From contig NZ_FZOG01000002.1 of NCBI RefSeq assembly GCF_900188155.1, positions 62,001 through 126,000 of the forward strand: a stretch of 64,000 nt of DNA. Direction: 5' to 3'. Of this stretch, positions 7,964 through 16,177 are shown piece after piece. Position numbers and translations under genes: made by a program. Origin of the DNA: Pseudomonas segetis. GTDB lineage: Bacteria > Pseudomonadota > Gammaproteobacteria > Pseudomonadales > Pseudomonadaceae. Every line of letters begins with the position of its first letter. Within the stretch, counting starts at the first letter, position 1. The notes under the pieces were generated by a model. It ran no database searches and was not told where the DNA came from. It saw only the letters and a program-made list of their open reading frames with translations.

Positions 7964-9313
7964 TTAGTCAGCCGCTGGCGTACGGCGCTTCAACGGTGCC
8001 AGGCCATCCTGGCTGACCAACTGCGGCCCATCGCTTTTTGGCTTGTTGATGGTGTTGCGCTTGGCTTTGACTGGCGTTTTGGCAGCGGCCTTTTTAGCCA
8101 CCTTCTTGCCCGTTTTCGGATCAATCTTCTTCTTTTTGGTGCCTGCGGCCTTACCGGATGCCTTGAGATTCTTCGGCCCCTGGTAGATGCCTTTGACGTC
8201 CTTGATATTGCGACGCTCGAAACGCTGCTTCAAGTAGCGCTCGATGCTCGACATCAGGTTCCAGTCGTTGTGGCAGATCAACGAGATGGCCAGGCCCTCG
8301 CCGCCCGCACGCCCTGTCCGGCCAATACGGTGGACATACTCGTCGCCCGAGCGAGGCATATCAAAGTTGATCACCAGGTCCAGGCCATCGACATCCAGGC
8401 CGCGTGCGGCGACATCGGTGGCAACCAGAACCTTCACCGCGCCCTGACGCAGACGATCGATGGCCAGCTTGCGATCTTTCTGGTCCTTCTCGCCATGCAG
8501 CACGAAGGCTTTGACGTCCTTGGCAACCAACTTGCCATACAGCCGATCTGCCTGGACGCGGGTATTGGTGAAGATAATCGCTTTCTGGTAGGTCTCGTTA
8601 GCCAGCAGCCACTCGACCAAACGCTCTTTATGGTAGTTGTGGTCAGCGGTGATGATCTGCTGGCGAGTCCCTTCATTGAGGTCGCTGACGCTATTGAGCT
8701 GCAAGTGCACGGGTTCCTTGAGCACCTTGTTGACCATTTCTCGCAGACCAGAGCCGCCACTTGTGGCAGAGAACAACAGCGTCTGGTGCGGGCCGCTGCA
8801 GGCTTCGGCCAGGCGCTGAACGTCTTCGGCAAAGCCCATGTCAAGCATGCGGTCGGCCTCGTCAAGCACCAGTACTTCAACTTCATCAAGCAGCAGGTTG
8901 CCCGCATTGGCGTGTTCAATCAGCCGGCCCGGCGTACCGATCAAGATATCGACACGGCGCAGCATGGCGGCCTGGACCTTGAAGTCTTCCCCACCGGTAA
9001 TCAAACCCGATTTAATGAAGGTGAACTGCGAAAAGCGCTCCACCTCTTTCAGGGTTTGCTGTGCCAGCTCACGCGTCGGCAGCAAGATCACCGCACGAAT
9101 GCTCAAGCGAGGCTTTGGGTCGCCCATCAAACGGTTAAGCATTGGCAGCACAAATGCAGCCGTCTTGCCGCTGCCGGTTTGCGCGGTTACCCGCAGGTCA
9201 TGCCCTTGCAGCGCGGCTGGAATGGCCGCCACCTGCACCGGTGTAGGCTCAACAAAGTTAAGCTCAGCCACAGCTTTTAGCAGGCGTTCATGCAGGGCGA
9301 ATTGGGAAAACAC
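7964..9313 (-). CDS. DEAD-box ATP-dependent RNA helicase
   Basis: A 449-residue SF2 RNA helicase with all motifs: Q-motif region FVEPTPVQ (20-27), Walker A AQTGSGKT (44-51), PTRELA (79-84), TPGR, DEAD (151-154), SAT (182-184), and the C-terminal domain with HRIGRTGRAG. A Lys-rich tail follows (~375-449, with KKKKIDPKTGKK), typical of SrmB/RhlE-like proteins acting in ribosome assembly or mRNA decay and likely to bind RNA nonspecifically. Which E. coli paralogue it matches best cannot be settled by eye. Confidence 0.93.
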   Translation of the reverse strand: MFSQFALHERLLKAVAELNFVEPTPVQVAAIPAALQGHDLRVTAQTGSGKTAAFVLPMLNRLMGDPKPRLSIRAVILLPTRELAQQTLKEVERFSQFTFIKSGLITGGEDFKVQAAMLRRVDILIGTPGRLIEHANAGNLLLDEVEVLVLDEADRMLDMGFAEDVQRLAEACSGPHQTLLFSATSGGSGLREMVNKVLKEPVHLQLNSVSDLNEGTRQQIITADHNYHKERLVEWLLANETYQKAIIFTNTRVQADRLYGKLVAKDVKAFVLHGEKDQKDRKLAIDRLRQGAVKVLVATDVAARGLDVDGLDLVINFDMPRSGDEYVHRIGRTGRAGGEGLAISLICHNDWNLMSSIERYLKQRFERRNIKDVKGIYQGPKNLKASGKAAGTKKKKIDPKTGKKVAKKAAAKTPVKAKRNTINKPKSDGPQLVSQDGLAPLKRRTPAAD

Positions 9314-9485
9314 GGGGTAACCTCGACAAAAAATCTGGAATCAGTTGTATAGCGTAACGTTTTCCGGCGCTGGGGCCGAATGCTTTGTGCAAAAGCGCAC
9401 AGGGATTTGTCATCAGCCATTGAACATCGTGATTATTTAGCGCTCAAATGACCTAGGAATACCCCATGGAATTATGGAGAACACC

Positions 9486-9902
9486 ATGAAGCTCGCCTCC
9501 CGCTCATTGGTCGGTTGCACGGCCTTGGCTATTATACTCGCAAGCCAGGCCAGCATAGCTGCGCCCAAACATGACAAGGGCAATCCGCACCAAAATGACC
9601 ATGACTCCGATGTGCGGATAGACCTCAACGGACCAACGGTCGATATTGGCCGGGTGCGCGTTGTGCTGGGTGACAACCGCAACCTGATCGGCAATGTCAG
9701 CTCCCTGCCGCCAGGCATCCAAAAGAACCTGGCTCGCGGCAAGCCACTGCCACCGGGTATCGCGAAGAAATTCGACAACCGTCTTATCGGCAAACTGCCG
9801 CACTACGATGGCTACGAGTGGAAACAGGCAGGCACTGATGTAGTACTGGTCGCAATAGCAACCGGGATCGTTTACGAAGTGCTCAGGAACGTGCTGGACT
9901 GA
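9486..9902 (+). CDS. Exported RcnB/CigR-like protein
   Basis: The start at 9486 (MKLASRSLVG) has GGAG 6 bases upstream, better than the in-frame ATG at 9474. It has a Sec signal peptide (to about residue 25, ending SIAA), a His/Asp-rich stretch (HDKGNPHQNDHDSD), a central LPPGIQKNLARGKPLPPGIAK repeat typical of RcnB/CigR-type periplasmic proteins, and a C-terminal hydrophobic segment (VVLVAIATGIVYEVL). The family includes nickel/cobalt homeostasis and anti-virulence proteins. Its last 31 bases overlap the convergent cupin gene. Confidence 0.75.
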   Translation: MKLASRSLVGCTALAIILASQASIAAPKHDKGNPHQNDHDSDVRIDLNGPTVDIGRVRVVLGDNRNLIGNVSSLPPGIQKNLARGKPLPPGIAKKFDNRLIGKLPHYDGYEWKQAGTDVVLVAIATGIVYEVLRNVLD

Positions 9903-10570
9903 GCCACCGCGTCGGTTGCCTGGAGGTGACCGACCTTTACATAGATGAGACAACCCTCGGTTGAACAGGGCTTGTGCTGCGAGCCATGTGGATTACGCAG
10001 CCAGGTGCCCGCCGGATAATCACCAAACTCATCCTGAAACACCCCTTCCAACACAAGGATCTCTTCACCGCCGAAGTGCCGGTGCGCCTTGAACTCAGTG
10101 CCTGGCGCCCAGCGAACCAGCGCAGTATGTACGCTGCCAAAACTATCCAGGGGCAATACGCTCAAGCCCTCGACCAGCCCTGCCTGCCAATGACTATCGC
10201 GGGTGTTGATGCGCAGCGTCGCCTGGTCATCCGGCTCTTGATAACAGAGTTTCACAAACAGCAGGCAGCCCGAGGCACTTGAAGGCGCATGTTGGCTACC
10301 GGGCGGATTTTTCAGCCAGTAACCTGCGGGATATTCGCCCTGCTCATCAGCGAACACGCCCTCAAGCACCAGGATTTCCTCGCCACCGGGATGCAAGTGG
10401 CTACGAAAACTAGAACCTGGCGCATAGCGCACCACCGAGGTTGCGCGCCCGCTTTCTGCGGCAAAGCGCTCCAATGGTCGCCGCTCCACACCCGGTAGCG
10501 GCGACGGCAGCCACTCAAGCGCCGAAGTGTCGATCACCACCCGGACCGACAGGTCATCATGAACCCGCAT
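9872..10570 (-). CDS. Double-cupin ChrR-like protein
   Basis: A 232-residue protein made of two copies of a ChrR-type cupin (residues ~25-115 and ~130-220). Each has an H-x-H-x-GGEEILVLEG metal-site signature (SHLHPGGEE and AHRHFGGEE) and a later H in GSQH. ChrR cupins are usually the C-terminal half of zinc anti-sigma factors sensing singlet oxygen or peroxides; here the N-terminal zinc anti-sigma domain is absent and no sigma gene is adjacent, so it is a stand-alone metal-binding cupin, possibly an enzyme or sensor. Confidence 0.8.
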   Translation of the reverse strand: MRVHDDLSVRVVIDTSALEWLPSPLPGVERRPLERFAAESGRATSVVRYAPGSSFRSHLHPGGEEILVLEGVFADEQGEYPAGYWLKNPPGSQHAPSSASGCLLFVKLCYQEPDDQATLRINTRDSHWQAGLVEGLSVLPLDSFGSVHTALVRWAPGTEFKAHRHFGGEEILVLEGVFQDEFGDYPAGTWLRNPHGSQHKPCSTEGCLIYVKVGHLQATDAVAQSSTFLSTS

Positions 10571-10600
10571 ACTATTGCCTCTGAATAAGTAAACAGCCGT

Positions 10601-11503
10601 CTAGGCCCGGCTGCCAGCGCGCCACTGTTTAGTCAGCAAGCGTGCGCTATCCCAGGCCACAAGCACGACTGCCAGCCATATCGGCAGATAGGTAAACAGC
10701 TGGGCACTGTCAAAATGTTCGCCCAGGAACACCAGCGACACCGTAAACAGTAATACCGGCTCGACGTAACTCAAAATCCCGAACAACCCCAGCGGCAATA
10801 ATCGACTCGATGCAATCATCGCCGCAAAAGCCAAGGCGCCGAGCATGCCCAACCCCGGCAGTAGCCACCACAACTGCGGCGCCGTGCTGAATGGCGCAAC
10901 CGGACCCAAGGCGATTATCAGGTAGATGGCAAGCGGCGACAGCACCAGCATTTCCAGCAAAAAGCCGGACAAGGCATCCATTTTCATCCAGCGGCGCAGC
11001 ATAAAGTAAGGCGGGTAGCCCAATACCGTCACCAGCGTCACCCACGAAAACGCTTGCGTACGCCACAGTTCATGCACCACTCCAAGCAGGGCGCAGAACA
11101 CAGCCACCTTGAGCAATGGCCTTAGACGCTCGCCATAGAACATGCGTCCGACCAGGACCATCGCCAGCGGCAAGAGGAAATACCCCAGCGAGACATCAAG
11201 CAGGTGCCCGGCCAGTGGAGCCCAGACAAACAGCCCCCATTGCACGCCAATCAGCGCTGCAGCCAGGGGCAGTGCCGCCAGTAACCTTGGTTCATTACGC
11301 AGGCGAACCAGCGCAGCCAGCAACAGGCGCCACTGCCGTGTGACGACGAACAGCAACACAATTGCAGGCAACGACCAAAGCACCCGTTGAGCAAAGACCT
11401 GCACTCCGTCCAGCGGTGCCAGCAACTGGACATAGCCAGGAATGATGGAAAACAGTATGGAGGCAAAAACTGAAAGCCCGACGCCTTTCCCCGACAGATT
11501 CAT
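10601..11503 (-). CDS. rarD: EamA/RarD-type permease
   Basis: A 300-residue inner-membrane protein with about ten hydrophobic helices and the RarD-type N-terminus (ILFSIIPGYVQLLAPL, then QRVLWSLP). It probably moves a small metabolite; RarD itself has no proven substrate. The ATG lies two bases after the stop of the upstream EamA gene, so the two permeases are co-transcribed and perhaps translationally coupled. A YdcZ or amino-acid efflux role is possible but unproven. Confidence 0.8.
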   Translation of the reverse strand: MNLSGKGVGLSVFASILFSIIPGYVQLLAPLDGVQVFAQRVLWSLPAIVLLFVVTRQWRLLLAALVRLRNEPRLLAALPLAAALIGVQWGLFVWAPLAGHLLDVSLGYFLLPLAMVLVGRMFYGERLRPLLKVAVFCALLGVVHELWRTQAFSWVTLVTVLGYPPYFMLRRWMKMDALSGFLLEMLVLSPLAIYLIIALGPVAPFSTAPQLWWLLPGLGMLGALAFAAMIASSRLLPLGLFGILSYVEPVLLFTVSLVFLGEHFDSAQLFTYLPIWLAVVLVAWDSARLLTKQWRAGSRA

Positions 11504-11505
11504 TG

Positions 11506-12396
11506 TTATGCCTTGGTTGATACCGCACCTGATTTCTGCCCACCCGGGGGCAAACGTGCAAAATGGCTGATCACCAGCGACAAGCCGATCACCGATGCCC
11601 CCAAGCCCAGCCGCAACCAGTCAGCCTGATGATTCCAAAGCAGCAGGTTGACCAGTAAACCTGCGGGCACCAGCAGATTATTCATCACTGCCAATGTTGC
11701 CCCATCGACCTGGCTGGCGCCTTTGTTCCACCAGTAAAGCCCAAGTCCAGAAGCCATCACACCCAACCAGAGCAAAACGCCCCACTGAGTGACGGTGGCA
11801 GGCATGCGGGCGGCGTTACCGAATACCAGGTAGGCCGGCAAGGCCACAATCAAGGCACCGAGATAGAAGTAGCCGAAGCGTTGGAACGGCGCAATTGTCG
11901 AGGGGTAACGCGGCAACAAGTGCTTGTAGAACACCTGGCCGGCGGCAAATGTTGCATTGGCCACCTGCAACAACATAAAGCCCCAGAAGAAATCATGACT
12001 GATCTGGTCATAACGAATCACGCCGGCACCGATCACCGCGACGGCTGCGGCCACCAGTGCCCAAGGGTTGAATCGCCGATTCAGCGCATCCTCGATCAAG
12101 GTCACGTGGAGTGGCGTCAAAATGGTGAACAGCAGCACCTCGGGTACGCTCAGGACGCTAAAGCTCAGGTACAGGCAAACGTAGGTGATGCCAAACTGCA
12201 GCGCACCGATGACCAGCATCGACAGCTTGAAACCACTGGCAACACCGCGCCAGCGGGTAAACGGCAGGAACACCAGGCCGGCAATGACGATTCGCGTCAG
12301 CACCGCAAAGTAGCTATCAACCTGACCGGCCAGGTATTCGCCGATGAGACTGAATGAAAACGCCCACAGTAGGGTTACAACGAGCAGATAGCGCAT
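11506..12396 (-). CDS. EamA-family DMT transporter
   Basis: The ATG at 12396 (MRYLLVVTLLWAFSFSLIG) has a GAGGTGATC ribosome site right before it, so a longer frame from 12441 is rejected. The 296-residue protein has about ten transmembrane helices in two EamA repeats; the second repeat includes ASQVDGATLAVMNNLLVP. It is a drug/metabolite exporter of unknown substrate, first gene of a two-permease operon. Confidence 0.85.
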   Translation of the reverse strand: MRYLLVVTLLWAFSFSLIGEYLAGQVDSYFAVLTRIVIAGLVFLPFTRWRGVASGFKLSMLVIGALQFGITYVCLYLSFSVLSVPEVLLFTILTPLHVTLIEDALNRRFNPWALVAAAVAVIGAGVIRYDQISHDFFWGFMLLQVANATFAAGQVFYKHLLPRYPSTIAPFQRFGYFYLGALIVALPAYLVFGNAARMPATVTQWGVLLWLGVMASGLGLYWWNKGASQVDGATLAVMNNLLVPAGLLVNLLLWNHQADWLRLGLGASVIGLSLVISHFARLPPGGQKSGAVSTKA

Positions 12397-12468
12397 GATC
12401 ACCTCAAAATCAGGCTCAGACCTTAGCCTGTCATGGGCCAATCAACAATCAGCAAAACGCACACAAGA

Positions 12469-12503
12469 AAAAGCCCGCACAACTTTAGGTTGGGCGGGCT
12501 TTG
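12469..12503 (-). terminator. Intrinsic terminator of azoR
   Basis: AAAGCCCGCACAAC pairs with GTTGGGCGGGCTTT around TTTAG with one mismatch; on the minus strand it is followed by TTTTTC. It lies directly downstream of the azoR stop and upstream of the EamA operon. Confidence 0.85.
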
Positions 12504-12532
12504 CTGTTGGCCACAGCGGTTATATCAAGCGA

Positions 12533-13132
12533 TCAAGCCACCTCGGCCAGTTTCTCCTTGGCCTGGGCCAGGGCCTTATCCTGGAAGTCACCACCAAGGT
12601 TGAGGCCTTCGGCGTTAATAAAGCTGACATCGTGGATACCAATAAAGCCCAAGGCCTGGCGCAGATAGGGTTCCTGATGATCCATGCTGCTACCGGCGTA
12701 GATACCGCCACGAGCCGTGAGCACGAAAGCACGCTTGCCGCTAAGCAGGCCAACCGGGCCGGTATCGGTGTATTTGAAAGTCACACCGGCACGCAGTACA
12801 TGATCCAGCCATGACTTCAGGGTGCTCGGAATCGCAAAGTTGTACATTGGCGCGGCAAGTACCAGCACGTCGGCGGCCAACACTTCGTCAGTCAGGGTGT
12901 TGGACAAGGCCAGTGCCGCTTGCTCCGCTTCACTTTGCTGTTCGGCAGGCGTCATCCAGCCGCCGAGCAGGTTCATATCAAGGTGGGGCACCTGGTCAAC
13001 CGCCAGGTCGCGAACGCTGATCTGGTCGGTTGGGTACTTTGCTTGCCAGTGGGCAATAAATTGCTCGGTCAATTGGCGTGAGATCGAACCTTGTTTACGG
13101 GCACTGCTTTCAATTACGAGGACACGGGCCAT
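12533..13132 (-). CDS. azoR: FMN-dependent NADH-azoreductase
   Basis: Flavodoxin-fold quinone/azo reductase of about 199 residues from MARVLVIESSARKQGS; the S-S-x-R phosphate-binding loop for FMN is near residues 8-14, and APMYNFAIPSTLKSWLDH and LTARGGIY are AzoR signatures. It reduces quinones and azo compounds with NADH in the cytosol. The longer in-frame start at 13174 adds a non-homologous leader. A LysR gene that could control it lies 600 bp away, on the far side of a small exported-protein gene. Confidence 0.92.
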   Translation of the reverse strand: MARVLVIESSARKQGSISRQLTEQFIAHWQAKYPTDQISVRDLAVDQVPHLDMNLLGGWMTPAEQQSEAEQAALALSNTLTDEVLAADVLVLAAPMYNFAIPSTLKSWLDHVLRAGVTFKYTDTGPVGLLSGKRAFVLTARGGIYAGSSMDHQEPYLRQALGFIGIHDVSFINAEGLNLGGDFQDKALAQAKEKLAEVA

Positions 13133-13289
13133 TGAATTTGCTCCATCAAGTGGTTGTTTAGCGTCGATGAGCAAAGATTATGGCCAACCTATCCGATTAA
13201 AAAGCGCAAAAATTAGCCTATAAACATCAACAAAGTTGATTTATAGCGATTTCCACTCTAGGATCTGAAGCGGATCACAAGCCAGGCTT

Positions 13290-13604
13290 CTAGCTCGGCT
13301 TACATTCCACATCCATGCGCAACTTGATAATTTTGCGTGAGAAACGCACGGATAAATTGATGTCATCACCCGGTTTAAGCAGGGCTTTACGTGTGCGCGG
13401 CGCCTCTGGCCCATTGCGGAATACCACCTTGCATTCGGCAGCAGCCTGGCCATAGTTGTAGAGTCCCACCGCCCCCAGAGTGTCGTCAATATCCATGGGG
13501 GTTACTGTAATTTCGGCACCGTTGAGGTGTTTTTCAGTCTCTAGCGGGTAGGCAAAGGCATAAATTGGTAACAACGCGAACAACGCGCAACACAGCTTAT
13601 TCAT
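13290..13604 (-). CDS. Exported hypothetical protein, 104 aa
   Basis: The start at 13604 (MNKLCCALFALLPIYAFA) has GGAGA 7-8 bases upstream and gives a clean signal peptide with probable cleavage after AFA. The mature domain is about 85 residues and beta-rich, with Cys in AAECKV and VECKPS that could form a disulfide. The Pro-x-Thr-Arg-Lys and LKPGDDINLSV segments suggest an Ig-like fold, but I recognise no family. Confidence 0.7.
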   Translation of the reverse strand: MNKLCCALFALLPIYAFAYPLETEKHLNGAEITVTPMDIDDTLGAVGLYNYGQAAAECKVVFRNGPEAPRTRKALLKPGDDINLSVRFSRKIIKLRMDVECKPS

Positions 13605-13755
13605 GCAACATATCTCCAGCAGGGACTCTTCAATGGAGTCTCGATTGTGTATCCAGCTTAACGCGCAAACAGCTTGAGGGTGCGACCTGCACACTGCAAC
13701 AAGAAAAATAACCCGGTATTCAAGAGCCGAACGGTACAGATAGACAGGATCCGAC

Positions 13756-14682
13756 ATGAAAGCCCCTCGCGTAACCCTAGACCAGTGGCGAACCTTGCAA
13801 GCCGTTGTCGACAACGGCGGCTTCGCCCAGGCGGCAGAAATCCTGCACCGCTCTCAATCCTCGGTTAGCTATACCGTTGCGCGCATGCAGGAACAACTCG
13901 GCGTTCCGTTGCTGCGCATCGATGGACGCAAGGCTGTATTGACCGATGCTGGCGACGTACTGCTGCGCCGCTCGCGCCAACTGGTCAACCAGGCCAGCCA
14001 ACTCGAACACCTGGCCCATCACATGGAGCAAGGCTGGGAAGCCGAAGTACGCCTGGTTGTCGATGCGGCCTACCCTAACACCAAGCTGGTCCGTGCCTTG
14101 ACGGCCTTTATGCCGCAAAGCCGGGGCTGCCGGGTGCGCCTGCGCGAAGAGGTGTTGTCGGGCACCGAAGATGTCTTGCGCGAAGGCACTGCCGATGTCG
14201 CCATCAGCGGTTTGAACATCCCCGGTTTTCTCGGCAGCGAGCTGAGCAGTGTCGAGTTTATTGCCGTTGCCCACCCCGATCACCCGTTGCACAAGTTGCA
14301 GCGCCAACTGAGCTTTCTCGACTTGCAGACCCATATGCAGGTGGTCATTCGTGACTCGGGGCGCCTGCAGCCCCGCGATGTAGGTTGGCTCGGCGCGGAG
14401 CATCGCTGGACAGTTGCGAGCCTCGCCACGGCAGCCTCTTTTGTCAGCAACGGCCTGGGCTTTGCCTGGCTGCCCAGGCACATCATCGAGCGCGAACTGA
14501 AGGATGGCCAGCTCTTGCCATTGCCGCTGGACCAGGGCGGCACCCGCAACCCGAGCTTCTATCTGTATACCGACAAGGAAAAGCCCCTGGGGCCAGCCAC
14601 CCAGATTCTTATTGAACTGATCAAAGGCTTCGATGCGGCACCACTCAATACCAGTTTCGCGGCGCCCCAGCCAACCAATTGA
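13756..14682 (+). CDS. LysR-family transcriptional regulator
   Basis: A 308-residue LysR regulator with N-terminal winged helix-turn-helix (residues ~5-65, FAQAAEILHRSQSSVSYTVA) and a co-inducer-binding domain (~90-290). It overlaps nothing but is followed by an alpha/beta hydrolase after 12 bases, with which it probably forms an operon. Targets are unknown; candidates are the hydrolase/cyclophilin genes or the upstream azoR. Confidence 0.92.
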   Translation: MKAPRVTLDQWRTLQAVVDNGGFAQAAEILHRSQSSVSYTVARMQEQLGVPLLRIDGRKAVLTDAGDVLLRRSRQLVNQASQLEHLAHHMEQGWEAEVRLVVDAAYPNTKLVRALTAFMPQSRGCRVRLREEVLSGTEDVLREGTADVAISGLNIPGFLGSELSSVEFIAVAHPDHPLHKLQRQLSFLDLQTHMQVVIRDSGRLQPRDVGWLGAEHRWTVASLATAASFVSNGLGFAWLPRHIIERELKDGQLLPLPLDQGGTRNPSFYLYTDKEKPLGPATQILIELIKGFDAAPLNTSFAAPQPTN

Positions 14683-14694
14683 CAGGAGTCGGGC

Positions 14695-15498
14695 ATGGCT
14701 TATTTCGATAATGACGGCTGCCAACTGCACTACGAAGTATACGGCCACGGCAAACCACTGGTTTTGGTCCATGGCTTGGGCTCGAGCACGCGCGACTGGG
14801 AATACCAGATTCCCGCATTATCAGCGCATTACAGGGTTATAGCCCTGGATGTCCGGGGCCACGGTCGTTCGGATAAACCCCATGAGCGCTATGACATGGC
14901 CACCTTTGCCGACGACGTGGCAGCGCTTATCGAACACTGCCAGCTGGGCCCGGTTCATTTGGTCGGTATCTCCATGGGCGGCATGATCGGTTTCCAGCTA
15001 GCCGTGGATCGTCCAGACCTGCTGCTCAGCCTGACCATCATCAACAGCGGCCCGGAAGTCAGAGCCAAGTCAGTCGGCGACTACCTGCAGATAGCCAAGC
15101 GCTGGACCTTGTCGCGTCTGCTCAGCCTTGAAACCATTGGCAAGGGACTGGGCAAGCTACTGTTTCCAAAGCCTGAACAAGCCGAGCTGCGTGCCAAAAT
15201 AGAACAGCGCTGGCCGCAAAACGATAAACACGCGTACTTGGCCAGCCTCGATGCAATCATTGGCTGGAGCGTGCGCGAACGAATTTCATGCATCACCTGT
15301 CCTACGCTGGTCATCAGTGGCGACCGAGACTACACCTCGATTGCACAAAAACAGGCGTATACGGACCAATTGAGTAACGCCCGTCTCGTGGTGATCGAAG
15401 ACTCTCGACACGCAACTCCCATGGACCAACCACAAGCTTTCAACAACTGCCTGCTTGAGTTTCTAAACGAAATCGAAACGGCCGTCACTCCCACATAG
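14695..15498 (+). CDS. Alpha/beta-fold hydrolase
   Basis: A 267-residue soluble hydrolase: oxyanion-loop HGLGSS (residues ~24-29), nucleophile elbow GISMGG (Ser ~98), acid Asp in SGDRDYTS and catalytic His in SRHATPMDQP (~242). The fold resembles 3-oxoadipate enol-lactonase and other ester hydrolases. AGGAG lies 7 bases before the ATG. It sits between LysR and cyclophilin genes in one direction. The substrate is unknown. Confidence 0.9.
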   Translation: MAYFDNDGCQLHYEVYGHGKPLVLVHGLGSSTRDWEYQIPALSAHYRVIALDVRGHGRSDKPHERYDMATFADDVAALIEHCQLGPVHLVGISMGGMIGFQLAVDRPDLLLSLTIINSGPEVRAKSVGDYLQIAKRWTLSRLLSLETIGKGLGKLLFPKPEQAELRAKIEQRWPQNDKHAYLASLDAIIGWSVRERISCITCPTLVISGDRDYTSIAQKQAYTDQLSNARLVVIEDSRHATPMDQPQAFNNCLLEFLNEIETAVTPT

Positions 15499-15510
15499 GA
15501 TCTCCTGATA

Positions 15511-16065
15511 ATGCTCAAGAAAATCATTCTCGCAGCCTGCACTCTAGTCTTTGCTTCCTCGCTGTGGGCAGCCACCAACCCCAAGGTTTTGATCAGCACA
15601 ACCCTGGGCGATATTGAAGTCGAACTGAATGCCGAAAAAGCGCCTATCAGTGTCAAAAACTTCCTTGGCTACGTGGACAGCGGCTTTTACAAAGGCACGC
15701 AGTTTCACCGGGTCATTCCAGGTTTCATGATCCAAGGCGGCGGTTTTGATGCCGACATGAAGCAAAAGCAGACAGGCGCGCCGATCCGCAATGAAGCCGA
15801 TAATGGCTTGCACAACGTTCGCGGAACCCTGTCGATGGCCCGAACCCAAGTACGCGACTCAGCCACCAGCCAGTTCTTTATCAACCACAAGGACAATGCA
15901 TTTCTCGACAACGGCAGCCGTGACTTTGGATATGCCGTATTTGGCAAGGTCATCAAAGGCATGAACGTGGTCGACGAAATTGCCCAGGTGCCAACCGGCA
16001 ACCGTGCAGGCATGCAGAATGTACCGCGCGAGCCGGTGATGATTCTGGACATCAAGCGTCTGTAA
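15511..16065 (+). CDS. ppiA: Periplasmic cyclophilin-type peptidyl-prolyl isomerase
   Basis: A 184-residue protein with a signal peptide ([20 protein letters not shown]) and a full cyclophilin domain: [13 protein letters not shown] (catalytic Arg in FHR), [18 protein letters not shown] and [12 protein letters not shown]. It catalyses prolyl cis-trans isomerisation of exported proteins. It lies 12 bases after the hydrolase gene. Confidence 0.95.
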   Translation: MLKKIILAACTLVFASSLWAATNPKVLISTTLGDIEVELNAEKAPISVKNFLGYVDSGFYKGTQFHRVIPGFMIQGGGFDADMKQKQTGAPIRNEADNGLHNVRGTLSMARTQVRDSATSQFFINHKDNAFLDNGSRDFGYAVFGKVIKGMNVVDEIAQVPTGNRAGMQNVPREPVMILDIKRL

Positions 16066-16075
16066 GATAAGTGCA

Positions 16076-16113
16076 AGCATTGGCGGACGACAGTGCGTCG
16101 TCCGCCCAGTGCT
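16076..16113. terminator. Long hairpin after the cyclophilin gene
   Basis: AGCATTGGCGGACGAC pairs with GTCGTCCGCCCAGTGCT with one bulge and one wobble around AGTGC. There is no U-tract, so it may be a Rho-independent-like pause site or an RNA-stabilising 3' stem. Confidence 0.55.
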
Positions 16114-16177
16114 GCGCACACAAAGCCTCGAATCAAAGCCACATAAGCGCTAAGCTGGCCGCCCAGCTTACGGCAGG

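Noticed and set aside
7916..9280. Plus-strand open frame of 454 codons
   Set aside because: It is antisense to the DEAD-box helicase, which has every family motif.
13777..14772. Minus-strand open frame of 331 codons
   Set aside because: It is the complement of the LysR gene and the start of the hydrolase gene; both have clear domains.
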